Part shown: piece by piece, positions 24,369 through 31,616 of the stretch
Layout: the number at the start of each line of letters is the position of its first letter
Numbering within the stretch: the first letter of the stretch is position 1
Assembly: GCA_009377495.1 (NCBI GenBank)
Contig: WHTZ01000063.1
Span: forward strand, 1-37,123
Length of the DNA: 37,123 nucleotides
Direction of reading: 5' to 3'
DNA from: Luteitalea sp.
GTDB taxonomy: Bacteria > Acidobacteriota > Vicinamibacteria > Vicinamibacterales > Vicinamibacteraceae
The notes under the pieces: model-generated
What the model was told of the DNA's origin: nothing
Seen by the model: the letters and a program-made list of their open reading frames with translations, nothing else
The model's database searches: none
Position numbers and translations under genes: made by a program

Positions 24369-24515
24369 ATGGCGACTTCCTTGATCGTGCACGACGGTCG
24401 GAACCTCCGACACGAGCCCGTGTGCCACGGCGTCGTCGCCCCAGTCTTCGGTTTCGTCATTCCGGTCCTGGTCCTTGTCATCCGGTTGTTGACAACCGGA
24501 CCCCCGAGCGGATGA
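24369..24515 (+). CDS. Possible 48-residue membrane peptide
   Basis: ATG to TGA encodes 48 residues with a basic, His-containing N-terminus (SLIVHDGRNLRHEPVCHG) and one hydrophobic segment (VVAPVFGFVIPVLVLVIRLL). It stands between a plausible promoter and a strong terminator. There is no clear ribosome binding site (the leader would be very short) and no family is recognised. The same transcript could instead be a non-coding RNA. Confidence 0.3.
   Translation: MATSLIVHDGRNLRHEPVCHGVVAPVFGFVIPVLVLVIRLLTTGPPSG
24481..24500. repeat. 20-bp inverted repeat
   Basis: TCCGGTTGT-TG-ACAACCGGA: 9-bp perfect arms around a 2-base centre. It lies inside the small unit, between its promoter and terminator, and could be an operator or an RNA hairpin. 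Confidence 0.7.
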
Positions 24516-24547
24516 CGGAGCCAAGCAGCATCGAAGCAAGCAACACC

Positions 24548-24589
24548 AAGGGCCATCATCCTCTCAGGGGTGATGGCCCTTTTGCTTTT
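24548..24589 (+). terminator. Rho-independent terminator
   Basis: AAGGGCCATCA (24548-24558) pairs with TGATGGCCCTT (24571-24581), and the loop can pair further through CCT/AGG. TTTTGCTTTT follows. It works for the plus strand only, because the other side has no T run. It separates the small unit from the LysR gene 53 bases downstream. Confidence 0.8.
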
Positions 24590-24641
24590 GATCGGCCTGG
24601 GGAAAAGGAACCGGGCTTCGTTCCGGTGAAGGGATGACCGT

Positions 24642-25532
24642 ATGGAGTTCTGGGATCTCCAAGCCTTCGTGACGGTGGCAAGCGAGCGCAGCTTCAAGCG
24701 TGCCGGCTTGAAGCTCGGACGGACACAGCCTGCCATTAGCCTCGCGGTCCGTCGCCTCGAGGAAGACGTCGGTGGGCAGCTCTTTCACCGAAAGCCGAGC
24801 AGGAGTCCGGAGCTCACCGAGGCTGGGCACACACTGCTCGACTACGCGACCCGCGTGTTGGCGCTGCGGGAGGAAGCCCAACGCGCGCTCGACGGGTTGA
24901 AGGATGTTCGCACTGGGACATTGGCGATCGGCGCGGACGAGTCTTTCAGCGCGCTGTTGTGGCCGGTGATCGAGTGCTATCGTGCGCGGCATCCCGACGT
25001 GCGCCTCGAGGTGCGTCACGTCTCACCGTCGCACCTTGCCGCGTCGCTCATGGCTGGCGAGATCGCCCTTGGCGTGTCGGACGTGCCCGTGTGCGACTCG
25101 CGGTTCTCCAGCGTGGTGTTGTCTTCGGAGGATGTCGTCCTGATTGCCCCACCGGCGCATCCGCTGGCCGGTCGTCGGGTCGCTCATTGCGCTGATCTCG
25201 CAGACCAGCCGTTCCTAGCGCACGACCGCGCGTTCCCGACGGTCGGTTGGTTGACACAGCTCTTCGATCGCCTGGATACGCCGTTCACGCTGGCGATGAC
25301 GTTGCCGAGCCTGCATGCGCTGAGGCTGGCGGTGCAGCGCGGGTGGGGCTTGACGTTTCTGCCGCGCTCCTGTGCGGCCGACGCGATCGATGCGGGCCTC
25401 ATCGGCGCCATCCGCCTGCGTGAGAGGGCCCCGACCCGCCAGTCATGGCTCGTGCGCTGCAACGAGCGCCAGTTAGCACACGCCGCCCAAGCGTTTTGGA
25501 ACGCGCCAAGTGGAGCGGTTGAAGCGCGCTGA
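24642..25532 (+). CDS. LysR-family transcriptional regulator
   Basis: 296 residues. The winged helix-turn-helix covers about 1-60 (MEFWDLQAFVTVASERSFKR, then LGRTQPAISLAVRRLEEDVG, LFHRKP). The periplasmic-binding-like effector domain runs from about 90 to 290, with GTLAIGADES, LMAGEIALGVSDVP, GLTFLPRSCA. Length is normal. It is convergent with the ADP-ribosylglycohydrolase gene, and no divergent target gene lies upstream because the terminator and gene remnants precede it. The target is therefore not evident. Confidence 0.9.
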   Translation: MEFWDLQAFVTVASERSFKRAGLKLGRTQPAISLAVRRLEEDVGGQLFHRKPSRSPELTEAGHTLLDYATRVLALREEAQRALDGLKDVRTGTLAIGADESFSALLWPVIECYRARHPDVRLEVRHVSPSHLAASLMAGEIALGVSDVPVCDSRFSSVVLSSEDVVLIAPPAHPLAGRRVAHCADLADQPFLAHDRAFPTVGWLTQLFDRLDTPFTLAMTLPSLHALRLAVQRGWGLTFLPRSCAADAIDAGLIGAIRLRERAPTRQSWLVRCNERQLAHAAQAFWNAPSGAVEAR

Positions 25533-25583
25533 AGGTGGGGGCCTATGAGCGGGGCGAGGGGGAGGGGCGAGGAACAGCGAAGG

Positions 25584-27173
25584 CTAGCGGCCGTAGATGA
25601 CAGCACCTTCAATCGCGATCGTGGTCCCCACGGATCGTTCGTTCTTGTCCGGACGCGTACGGATGAGCAACGTGTGCGATCCGGACCCGAGGCCCGTAAC
25701 GTGCCAGTACACGTTGTCGTATGTGCGGGGGACCTGCCAGGCGTCGATCTCACCGACTTGCTTTCCGTCGAGCCACACATCGGCGCGTCCGCCGTGTTCG
25801 AGATATCTTCCGATGATGGCGACACCCGTGCCATGGAACTGCAGTGTCGCTTCGCCGTTCGGTCGGTCGATGCTCGTGAGATGGCCCTCGGGGCCCGACC
25901 CGACGTCCCAGCCGTTGCTCCAGGTCCACGCTCCGCTGGCTGAGTCGATTCGCGCCGTCGGCGGGTCGACGTCCCACTGCTCGAGTGCGGGCGCTTGCGG
26001 CTCCTGCACGGGAACGACTATTTCGGTTGCTGAGACCGAGCCCCCAGCCCGTTCCACGATCTTCAGAGCACGCGCGGCGGTTGATTGGACGATGGCGTTC
26101 AGGGAGTAGCTCGTGTACTCGAACTTCGTGTCCGCCAGCTTCGGAATGCCAGCCGTGAACTCCGTTGGAATCCGGTCGTAGCCGAGCATCACCCCGAGGA
26201 TGCCCGCAGCGCTCGACGGGTTGCAGTCGGAGTCCTGGCCGGCGCGAGTCGAGATCTCGAGCGTCTTCGCGAAGTCGCCATTGCCGTAGATCAACCCCAG
26301 GGCGATGAATGCGCCGTTAATACGGGCGTCGATGTTGAAGTCCACCAGCGCGCCAGCCGGGCAGGCATCGTCGCGGTCCCACTTGTCGGTCAGCTTGCGC
26401 CAGACGGCTTTCCAGTCCGACGGCTCTTCGGCAGACCAGTCGAGCAGGTCGCGAATGACCTGAGCGTAGCCGCTGCCGCGCGGAATCGATCCCACGCCAG
26501 CCTCGACCACCTTGCGTGGATCGGTTTCGAAGAACGCCGCTGCGTACATGCCACTCACGAACAGTCCACCGTAGAGGCCATCGCCGTAGTTCATGACCCG
26601 GCCGACACGGTCGGCGTACTCATTGGCGACCTGCGGAAGGCCGGGCGTCATGAGACCGATGAAGTCCGACTCGATCTGGAAGTCGATGTCGTTGGCGTGC
26701 GCGTTGTATCTCGGGTGGCCGGACCAGGGCGCCTCGATGCCACGGTTGAGGAGCTGGCGTGCGGCAGCGTTCGCGTGCCAGAGCGAGTATTTGGAGTCCT
26801 TGAACATCTCGCCAAACTGCTCTGTGGTTGCATCGAGGCCTACCGTGTCGAGCACTTCCGCGAAGGTCATCTCGACGTAGAGATCGTCCTGCTCGAGCGC
26901 GTTCGAGACGCGGTCCGGCGCCCATTCGAGTGGGAAGCGGATGATGCGACGGTTCGAAACGAACTCGGTGGGGGCGCCGTAGGAGACCCCGATCATCTGC
27001 CCGGCCCAGCCCCCTCGAATCTTGTTCTCCAGGTCGGCGCGTGGCAGGCGCCGTACGGCGGTGGTCGAATCCGTCGTGGCCTTTTGCGCTTGGCCGCCGG
27101 GTTGCGCGTCGCCGTGTGCGGCTCCGACCGTGAGCGCCGCGAGAAGCCCCGCCATCGTCGCACGTCGTCGCAT
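25584..27173 (-). CDS. Secreted ADP-ribosylglycohydrolase-family protein with C-terminal beta domain
   Basis: 529 residues from the ATG at 27173, supported by GAGGAGA 8 bases before it; an upstream ATG at 27215 would add 14 residues that spoil the signal peptide. Residues 1-22 form a signal (MRRRATMAGLLAALTVGAAH). The helical ADP_ribosyl_GH fold follows: GGWAGQMIGVSYGAPTEF, EQDDLYVEMTF (metal-site Asp pair, QDDL instead of TDDT) and TRAGQDSDCNPSSAAGILG (second Asp pair). After about residue 390 comes a beta-rich domain resembling a carbohydrate-binding module (WTWSNGWDVGSGPEG, LQFHGTGVAIIGRYLEHGGR, SHTLLIRT). Substrate is uncertain; an extracytoplasmic N- or O-glycoside is more likely than intracellular ADP-ribosyl-protein. 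It follows glcE by 42 bases on the same strand and is likely in its operon. Confidence 0.82.
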   Translation of the reverse strand: MRRRATMAGLLAALTVGAAHGDAQPGGQAQKATTDSTTAVRRLPRADLENKIRGGWAGQMIGVSYGAPTEFVSNRRIIRFPLEWAPDRVSNALEQDDLYVEMTFAEVLDTVGLDATTEQFGEMFKDSKYSLWHANAAARQLLNRGIEAPWSGHPRYNAHANDIDFQIESDFIGLMTPGLPQVANEYADRVGRVMNYGDGLYGGLFVSGMYAAAFFETDPRKVVEAGVGSIPRGSGYAQVIRDLLDWSAEEPSDWKAVWRKLTDKWDRDDACPAGALVDFNIDARINGAFIALGLIYGNGDFAKTLEISTRAGQDSDCNPSSAAGILGVMLGYDRIPTEFTAGIPKLADTKFEYTSYSLNAIVQSTAARALKIVERAGGSVSATEIVVPVQEPQAPALEQWDVDPPTARIDSASGAWTWSNGWDVGSGPEGHLTSIDRPNGEATLQFHGTGVAIIGRYLEHGGRADVWLDGKQVGEIDAWQVPRTYDNVYWHVTGLGSGSHTLLIRTRPDKNERSVGTTIAIEGAVIYGR

Positions 27174-27215
27174 GATTAAGTCTCCTCGGGCCCACGCTCG
27201 ACGAGGTGACGGCAC

Positions 27216-28316
27216 TCATGAGCGCGCAGTGAAGCGGCCGTTCGGATCCAGCGCTTGGCGGGCGCGCGCGAGAAACGGCTCGCCCGGTCTGACGCCCATC
27301 CGCGGATCGAGTCGCGGCCGCGTCGCCCCAGCGGCATCGATAACAAGAAGCCCTGACAACTGGAGCGTGTCGAGCAGCGTGTCCAGCGTGGCCAATGGCC
27401 CGGGCCACGCGATCCAGGCTACCTCCCCACCGCCACTGTAGCGCCGCGCAACGCCGTCGGTCGCGAGCGCTTCGTCGAGAGCCGTCATGCGTGCCGGCGT
27501 GACGGGAATCTTCACGAGCGCCGCGTCTGGCGCCACCCACGCGAGCTGGCGCGCATCGCGCCAGAAGGTTTCCTCTTCGAGACCGTTCAGTCGCTCCGTG
27601 TCGACGTTCAGGTATCGCTCGAGCGCCTCGGCGCGTTTCGGCAGTGTCTCGGCGATGCCCGCGAGCCTCGTGTACAGCGTGCCAGGCGGCAGAACATCGA
27701 TGGCCGCTGGCTCGAAGCTGGATCGTCGAAGCCCATCCAACGCCGCCAGCGCCTCTGCCAGCGTCGGGTACGATGCAACCACAGTGGTCATCGCTTCGGG
27801 TAGCGGGAAGACCTTGAACGTGAGATCGAGCAACACGCCGAGCCGTCCCAGGCTACCGATGAGCAGATGGTGCAGGTAGAAGCCTGCGGCGTTCTTGACG
27901 ACCTTGCCGCCACTACGCACAATCTGCCCCTCGCCATCGACAAAGCGTGCGCCGAGCAGGAAGTCGCGAACCCCACCGTAGCGATAGCGTAGCGGTCCAC
28001 TGAGGCCAGATGCGACGGTGCCACCCAGCGTGGCGCCACGCACACTGAAGGGCGGATCGAACGGCAAGTACTGCCTCTGCTGCGCGAGCGACCGATCGAT
28101 CTCCGAGACCGGGGTACCCGCGAGCGCCGTGAACGTGCACTCCTCTGGCTGATACTCGATCACGCCCGAAAGCGCCGATACATCGACCATGGTCGCCTCG
28201 GCGCACGCCATCGACAGCGCCGGCTTGCTCCGGCCGGCGACCGGCCGCAGCGCGCGGTGCGCACGCACGATGTCAGAGACTTCTTCAGGAGTGGTGGGTT
28301 TCAGGATCATGGGCAC
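27216..28316 (-). CDS. glcE: Glycolate oxidase FAD-binding subunit
   Basis: 366 residues, an FAD_binding_4 protein without the large C-terminal FAD-oxidase domain, as expected of GlcE. Visible motifs are PTTPEEVSDIVRAHRALRPV, TFTALAGTPVSEIDRSLAQQ, LPFDPPFSVRGATLGGTVAS then GLSGPLRYRYGGVRDFLLGA (a very typical GlcE stretch), and GGKVVKNAAGFYLHHLLIGS then LGRLGVLLDLTFKVFP. The C-terminus has ARQALDPNGRF. It lies 28 bases after glcD and 42 bases before the ADP-ribosylglycohydrolase gene, in one apparent operon. The Fe-S subunit glcF is 19 kb away. Confidence 0.92.
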   Translation of the reverse strand: MPMILKPTTPEEVSDIVRAHRALRPVAGRSKPALSMACAEATMVDVSALSGVIEYQPEECTFTALAGTPVSEIDRSLAQQRQYLPFDPPFSVRGATLGGTVASGLSGPLRYRYGGVRDFLLGARFVDGEGQIVRSGGKVVKNAAGFYLHHLLIGSLGRLGVLLDLTFKVFPLPEAMTTVVASYPTLAEALAALDGLRRSSFEPAAIDVLPPGTLYTRLAGIAETLPKRAEALERYLNVDTERLNGLEEETFWRDARQLAWVAPDAALVKIPVTPARMTALDEALATDGVARRYSGGGEVAWIAWPGPLATLDTLLDTLQLSGLLVIDAAGATRPRLDPRMGVRPGEPFLARARQALDPNGRFTARS

Positions 28317-28344
28317 ACAACGATGGCGCCCCTAAAGGGGCGCC

Positions 28345-29748
28345 CTACAAGACCGGGGAAGCTACGATGGCCTCCGCAAACATCTTGCCGCGGTTGGCAA
28401 TCTCCTGCGGGTCGATCGCGCGGCGCAGCCGCTGCATGCAGGCGATGTCTGCCTCGCCATACATCTCGGGCAAGAACTGACGCTTCTCCATGCCGACACC
28501 GTGCTCTCCTGTGATGGAGCCACCAAGCGCAATGCACAGGCGTAGGATGTCACCTGCCAACGACTCGGCGCGCTCGAGCGCGCCTGGCTCACGACCATCG
28601 AACATGATGAGCGGGTGCAGGTTGCCATCGCCAGCATGGAAGACGTTCGCCACGCGAAGTCCATACTCTCGCCCGAGCCGTTCGATCTCTGCGAGTGCCT
28701 CACCCAAGCGACTGCGCGGCACCACGCCATCCTGGACGATGAAATCTGGGCTCAGTCGGCCGATGGCCGAGAACGTGGATTTTCGGCCCTTCCAAATCAA
28801 CATCCGCTCGTCGGCGCTCTGTGCGATGCGTGTCTCGTACGCGCCCGATGTCGAGAGCACCTGCATCAGACGGGCGAGGTCTGCGTCGACTGCGATGGTC
28901 TCCCCTTCGAGCTCGACGATGAGGATCGCGGCGGCATCCATTGGATATCCGGCGTGCACGGCCGCCTCTGCCGCTTCGATCGCCAATTGGTCCATGATCT
29001 CCATCGCGCCTGGCAGCAATCCCGACGCGACGATGTGTGACACCGCATCCCCTGCGGCTTCGAGAGACCGATACGCGGCGAGCACCGTTCGATAGCACTC
29101 GGGCCGTGGCAGCAAGCGCAGCGTGATTTCGAGCGCGATCCCGAAGAGACCTTCGGATCCCACGTACGCTCCCACCAGGTCAGGTCCCACGAGCTCGAGG
29201 CTCCGGCCGCCCATGGCCACGACATCACCAGTGGGAAGCACGGCCTTCAGCCCCAGCACGTGATTGAGCGTCATCCCATACTTGAAGCAGTGCGCCCCGC
29301 CCGAGTTGAATGCCACGTTGCCGCCAATCGTGCAGACCGGTTGGCTCGATGGATCCGGCGCGTAGTAAAGGCCGCACGATGCCGCCGCGTTCGACACGTC
29401 CACGTTGATGACGCCCGGCTCCACGACCGCCACACGATCAACCGGGTCTAGCTCGATGATGCGATTGAGTCGATTGAGGGCGATGACGATGCCCTCGGTA
29501 TGCGGCACGGCGCCGCCGGAGAGACTCGTGCCGCTGCCGCGCGCAACGAACGGGACGCCCGTCCCGTGGCACAAGCGCACCGTCTCGATGACCTCGTCCT
29601 GCGACTCTGGCAGCACCACGGCGCGCGGTCGCGCGCGGAACACCGTCAGCCCGTCGGACTCGTATGGCAGGAGGCCACCAGGTCGCGTCAGCAGCCGGGC
29701 AGGCGGATAGAGACGGGCCAACGACGCGAGCAACGCGCTCGTATCCAC
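28345..29748 (-). CDS. glcD: Glycolate oxidase, FAD-linked catalytic subunit
   Basis: 467 residues. The FAD_binding_4 domain covers about 35-215 (PESQDEVIETVRLCHGTGVP, then FVARGSGTSLSGGAVP; CTIGGNVAFNSGGAHCFKYG). The FAD-oxidase C domain follows, with NVFHAGDGNLHPLIMFDG and ALGGSITGEHGVGMEKRQFL, carrying the conserved HAGDGNLHP and GEHGVG motifs, and ends AIDPQEIANRGKMF. It oxidises glycolate (or D-lactate) with electrons passed to GlcF. First gene of glcD-glcE-ADP-ribosylglycohydrolase on the minus strand; divergent from the unknown 483-residue protein gene. Confidence 0.93.
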   Translation of the reverse strand: MDTSALLASLARLYPPARLLTRPGGLLPYESDGLTVFRARPRAVVLPESQDEVIETVRLCHGTGVPFVARGSGTSLSGGAVPHTEGIVIALNRLNRIIELDPVDRVAVVEPGVINVDVSNAAASCGLYYAPDPSSQPVCTIGGNVAFNSGGAHCFKYGMTLNHVLGLKAVLPTGDVVAMGGRSLELVGPDLVGAYVGSEGLFGIALEITLRLLPRPECYRTVLAAYRSLEAAGDAVSHIVASGLLPGAMEIMDQLAIEAAEAAVHAGYPMDAAAILIVELEGETIAVDADLARLMQVLSTSGAYETRIAQSADERMLIWKGRKSTFSAIGRLSPDFIVQDGVVPRSRLGEALAEIERLGREYGLRVANVFHAGDGNLHPLIMFDGREPGALERAESLAGDILRLCIALGGSITGEHGVGMEKRQFLPEMYGEADIACMQRLRRAIDPQEIANRGKMFAEAIVASPVL

Positions 29749-29980
29749 GATGGCTTCATCATATACCTGCCCCTATATGTAGCTGTGCGCGCGTGACCGA
29801 ACGAGCTAGACCGAGCACTCGGCACGACGACCCTTGGAACGTTCGGAACGGCTCCTGCGGTCGTTGCCATATAGAGAACCTCCCCAGGCGGCCTCGCGCG
29901 CCAACGCGAAGCGCTGGCGGGGCTGCCCCGCGTCTCTCGACCCTTCGAAGGGCACGGAGACCCGAGGGAGGAGGCACGAT

Positions 29981-31432
29981 ATGTCGCCCGCTCGACCTGT
30001 TCACATGCGGAGGTTGGCTCCGGCGGTCATCGGTGTGCTGCTGATGACGGCGCTGTGGCCCGAGGCCTCGTCCGCCGAGCCCACACGGTTACGGGTCTCG
30101 GTTGACGCCACGTCGGTGACCATCGGCAGCCGCACGCCAGTGGTTCTGGAGTTCCTCGATCGCGACTTTCGACCTGTCGATAACGATCGGGATCGCAGCG
30201 TTCGATTGGAGACCCGGAGCACGAAGGGAACCGAGCAAGGGCACGGGGACGTCTCGCCGACGCCTGTCAATGTTCCCGCTGGAGCACGGCGCTTTTCGGC
30301 CATCCATTTCACCGCCAGAGCGGCGGGCACGGTTCTCATTCGGGCAACATCGGACGGGTTGGCGCCGGGCGAGGTGGTTGTGCGAGTCCGCGCGGGCGAG
30401 GCGTTGGTGTCACGCCTTCTCTTCCCCGTCGTCCACGCCCAGGCGTCACGTTCGTTCGAGATTCTGCCTCGCGAACATGAGCCGTTTCCGCTGAACGACC
30501 AGTCGACGGCACAGTTCTCGATTTGCGTCGATGATCCAGTACCTCCTGGTCGGCGCATCAGCTACCGGATCGATACGGAGCCAGCGGTTCGTATCCGATA
30601 CGGAAAGAACCTGCAGTTGGAGGGCGTCGGCATCGCAACCATCGAGATCGCCGAGGGCCAGTTTCAATCGGAGCCGTTCCACGTCTCCGCGCCGGCGGGC
30701 CCAGGAGCCGTCTCCATTCGGGCGAGAGTGCTTCCCAATGGAGAGACGCAGCAGACGCAGGTGTCGTTCGTCGCCCCACGCCCGGTGCATGTAGGTCTGG
30801 AGGCGCGGCATTACACGGTCAGCTCGCATGAACGGGTCGTGCCCTTGCAGGTCCAGCTTCTCGATGCTGACCGGCTTCCGCTGAACGCCGTGACGGGATC
30901 ACACGTCATCACGCTGGAATCCGCGTCGGGCTCCGAGAGCTTCGAGCCGCCGAGCGTCACACTCTCTTCGACGAAGCCCAAGGGAAGCGCCGAGCTGCAC
31001 CTTCCGAGCGTGCGCCTGGGAGGTGCGCTCAGGATATTGGCGAGATGGGAGGACGTCGACACGGCGGAGGTGGAGCTCAACGTCATGGCCGCCGTATGGG
31101 TCCTGCTCTTCTTGGCGACCTTCGGGGGATTCCTGGGGGGCCTTGCCCGACACGTGTACCGCGTGGGGACTCCTCACATCTGGCCTCAATTCATCAACGG
31201 CCGGCTCGAGCCGGGCCTGCTTGGCAACGCGCTCTTCAGTGCGCTTTCGGGACTGGTCTTGTTCCAAGCCATCGAGCTCGGCATCCTCCACTCCCTCGAT
31301 CAACTCCAGCACGTTCACGGCAGCGCCACGCTGGCCTTCGTGCTCGGCGTCACAGGGGGATTCGCCGGGGTCGTCGTCTTCGAGGTCCTGACCAGCCGCG
31401 TGCTCCCTGCCAAGGCTCAGGCACAAGCCTAA
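29981..31432 (+). CDS. Unknown secreted/membrane protein with Ig-like domains and C-terminal helices
   Basis: 483 residues, not recognised. ATG at 29981 is supported by GGAGGAGG 7 bases upstream; the frame is open to 29834 but that part is arginine-rich and unlike a protein start. The signal peptide ends at ASSA/EP. A long beta-rich part follows, with three or four Ig-like segments (VDATSVTIGSRTPVVLEFLD, GTVLIRATSDGLAPGEVVVR, GPGAVSIRARVLPNGETQQT, VPLQVQLLDADRLPLNAV). The last 110 residues hold three hydrophobic helices (VWVLLFLATFGGFLGGLARH, LFSALSGLVLFQAIELGILH, ATLAFVLGVTGGFAGVVVFE). Expected topology is a periplasmic beta domain anchored by a glycine-rich helical bundle. A terminator follows directly. 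It has no operon partner. Confidence 0.75.
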   Translation: MSPARPVHMRRLAPAVIGVLLMTALWPEASSAEPTRLRVSVDATSVTIGSRTPVVLEFLDRDFRPVDNDRDRSVRLETRSTKGTEQGHGDVSPTPVNVPAGARRFSAIHFTARAAGTVLIRATSDGLAPGEVVVRVRAGEALVSRLLFPVVHAQASRSFEILPREHEPFPLNDQSTAQFSICVDDPVPPGRRISYRIDTEPAVRIRYGKNLQLEGVGIATIEIAEGQFQSEPFHVSAPAGPGAVSIRARVLPNGETQQTQVSFVAPRPVHVGLEARHYTVSSHERVVPLQVQLLDADRLPLNAVTGSHVITLESASGSESFEPPSVTLSSTKPKGSAELHLPSVRLGGALRILARWEDVDTAEVELNVMAAVWVLLFLATFGGFLGGLARHVYRVGTPHIWPQFINGRLEPGLLGNALFSALSGLVLFQAIELGILHSLDQLQHVHGSATLAFVLGVTGGFAGVVVFEVLTSRVLPAKAQAQA

Positions 31433-31437
31433 AACGT

Positions 31438-31480
31438 AAAACGGGGACAGCCCCGGACAGCCCTCGTTTTTCGTTTTTTC
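31438..31480 (+). terminator. Rho-independent terminator after the unknown protein gene
   Basis: AAAACGGGG (31438-31446) pairs with CCCTCGTTTT (31461-31470) with one bulged base. The loop contains a nested GGGGACAGCCCC element, and TTTTTCGTTTTTT follows. Confidence 0.65.
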
Positions 31481-31532
31481 GTAAAGCGAGCGAGTACAAA
31501 GTTTTAGCAAGAAATGGCAGAACCGGCCGAGG

Positions 31533-31538
31533 TATACT
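31533..31538 (+). promoter_or_regulatory. Possible -10 box of the second TonB receptor
   Basis: TATACT stands 78 bases before the ATG, in the gap after the terminator. No convincing -35 is seen at the right distance, so this is tentative. Confidence 0.25.
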
Positions 31539-31616
31539 CCGCCTCAGGTGTTGCAGTCCCCTTGCTCGTCGGCGTTCGCTCGGGCGCCTTGAATTGTTTC
31601 AGTGCAGGAGGCCGTC

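Noticed and set aside
26085..27179. A 364-residue plus-strand open frame over the ADP-ribosylglycohydrolase gene
   Set aside because: Antisense to a gene with signal peptide, ribosome binding site and motifs; no independent support.
29834..29980. An N-terminal extension of the unknown 483-residue protein
   Set aside because: It would place 49 arginine-rich residues before a clear signal peptide, and a strong ribosome binding site precedes the ATG at 29981.
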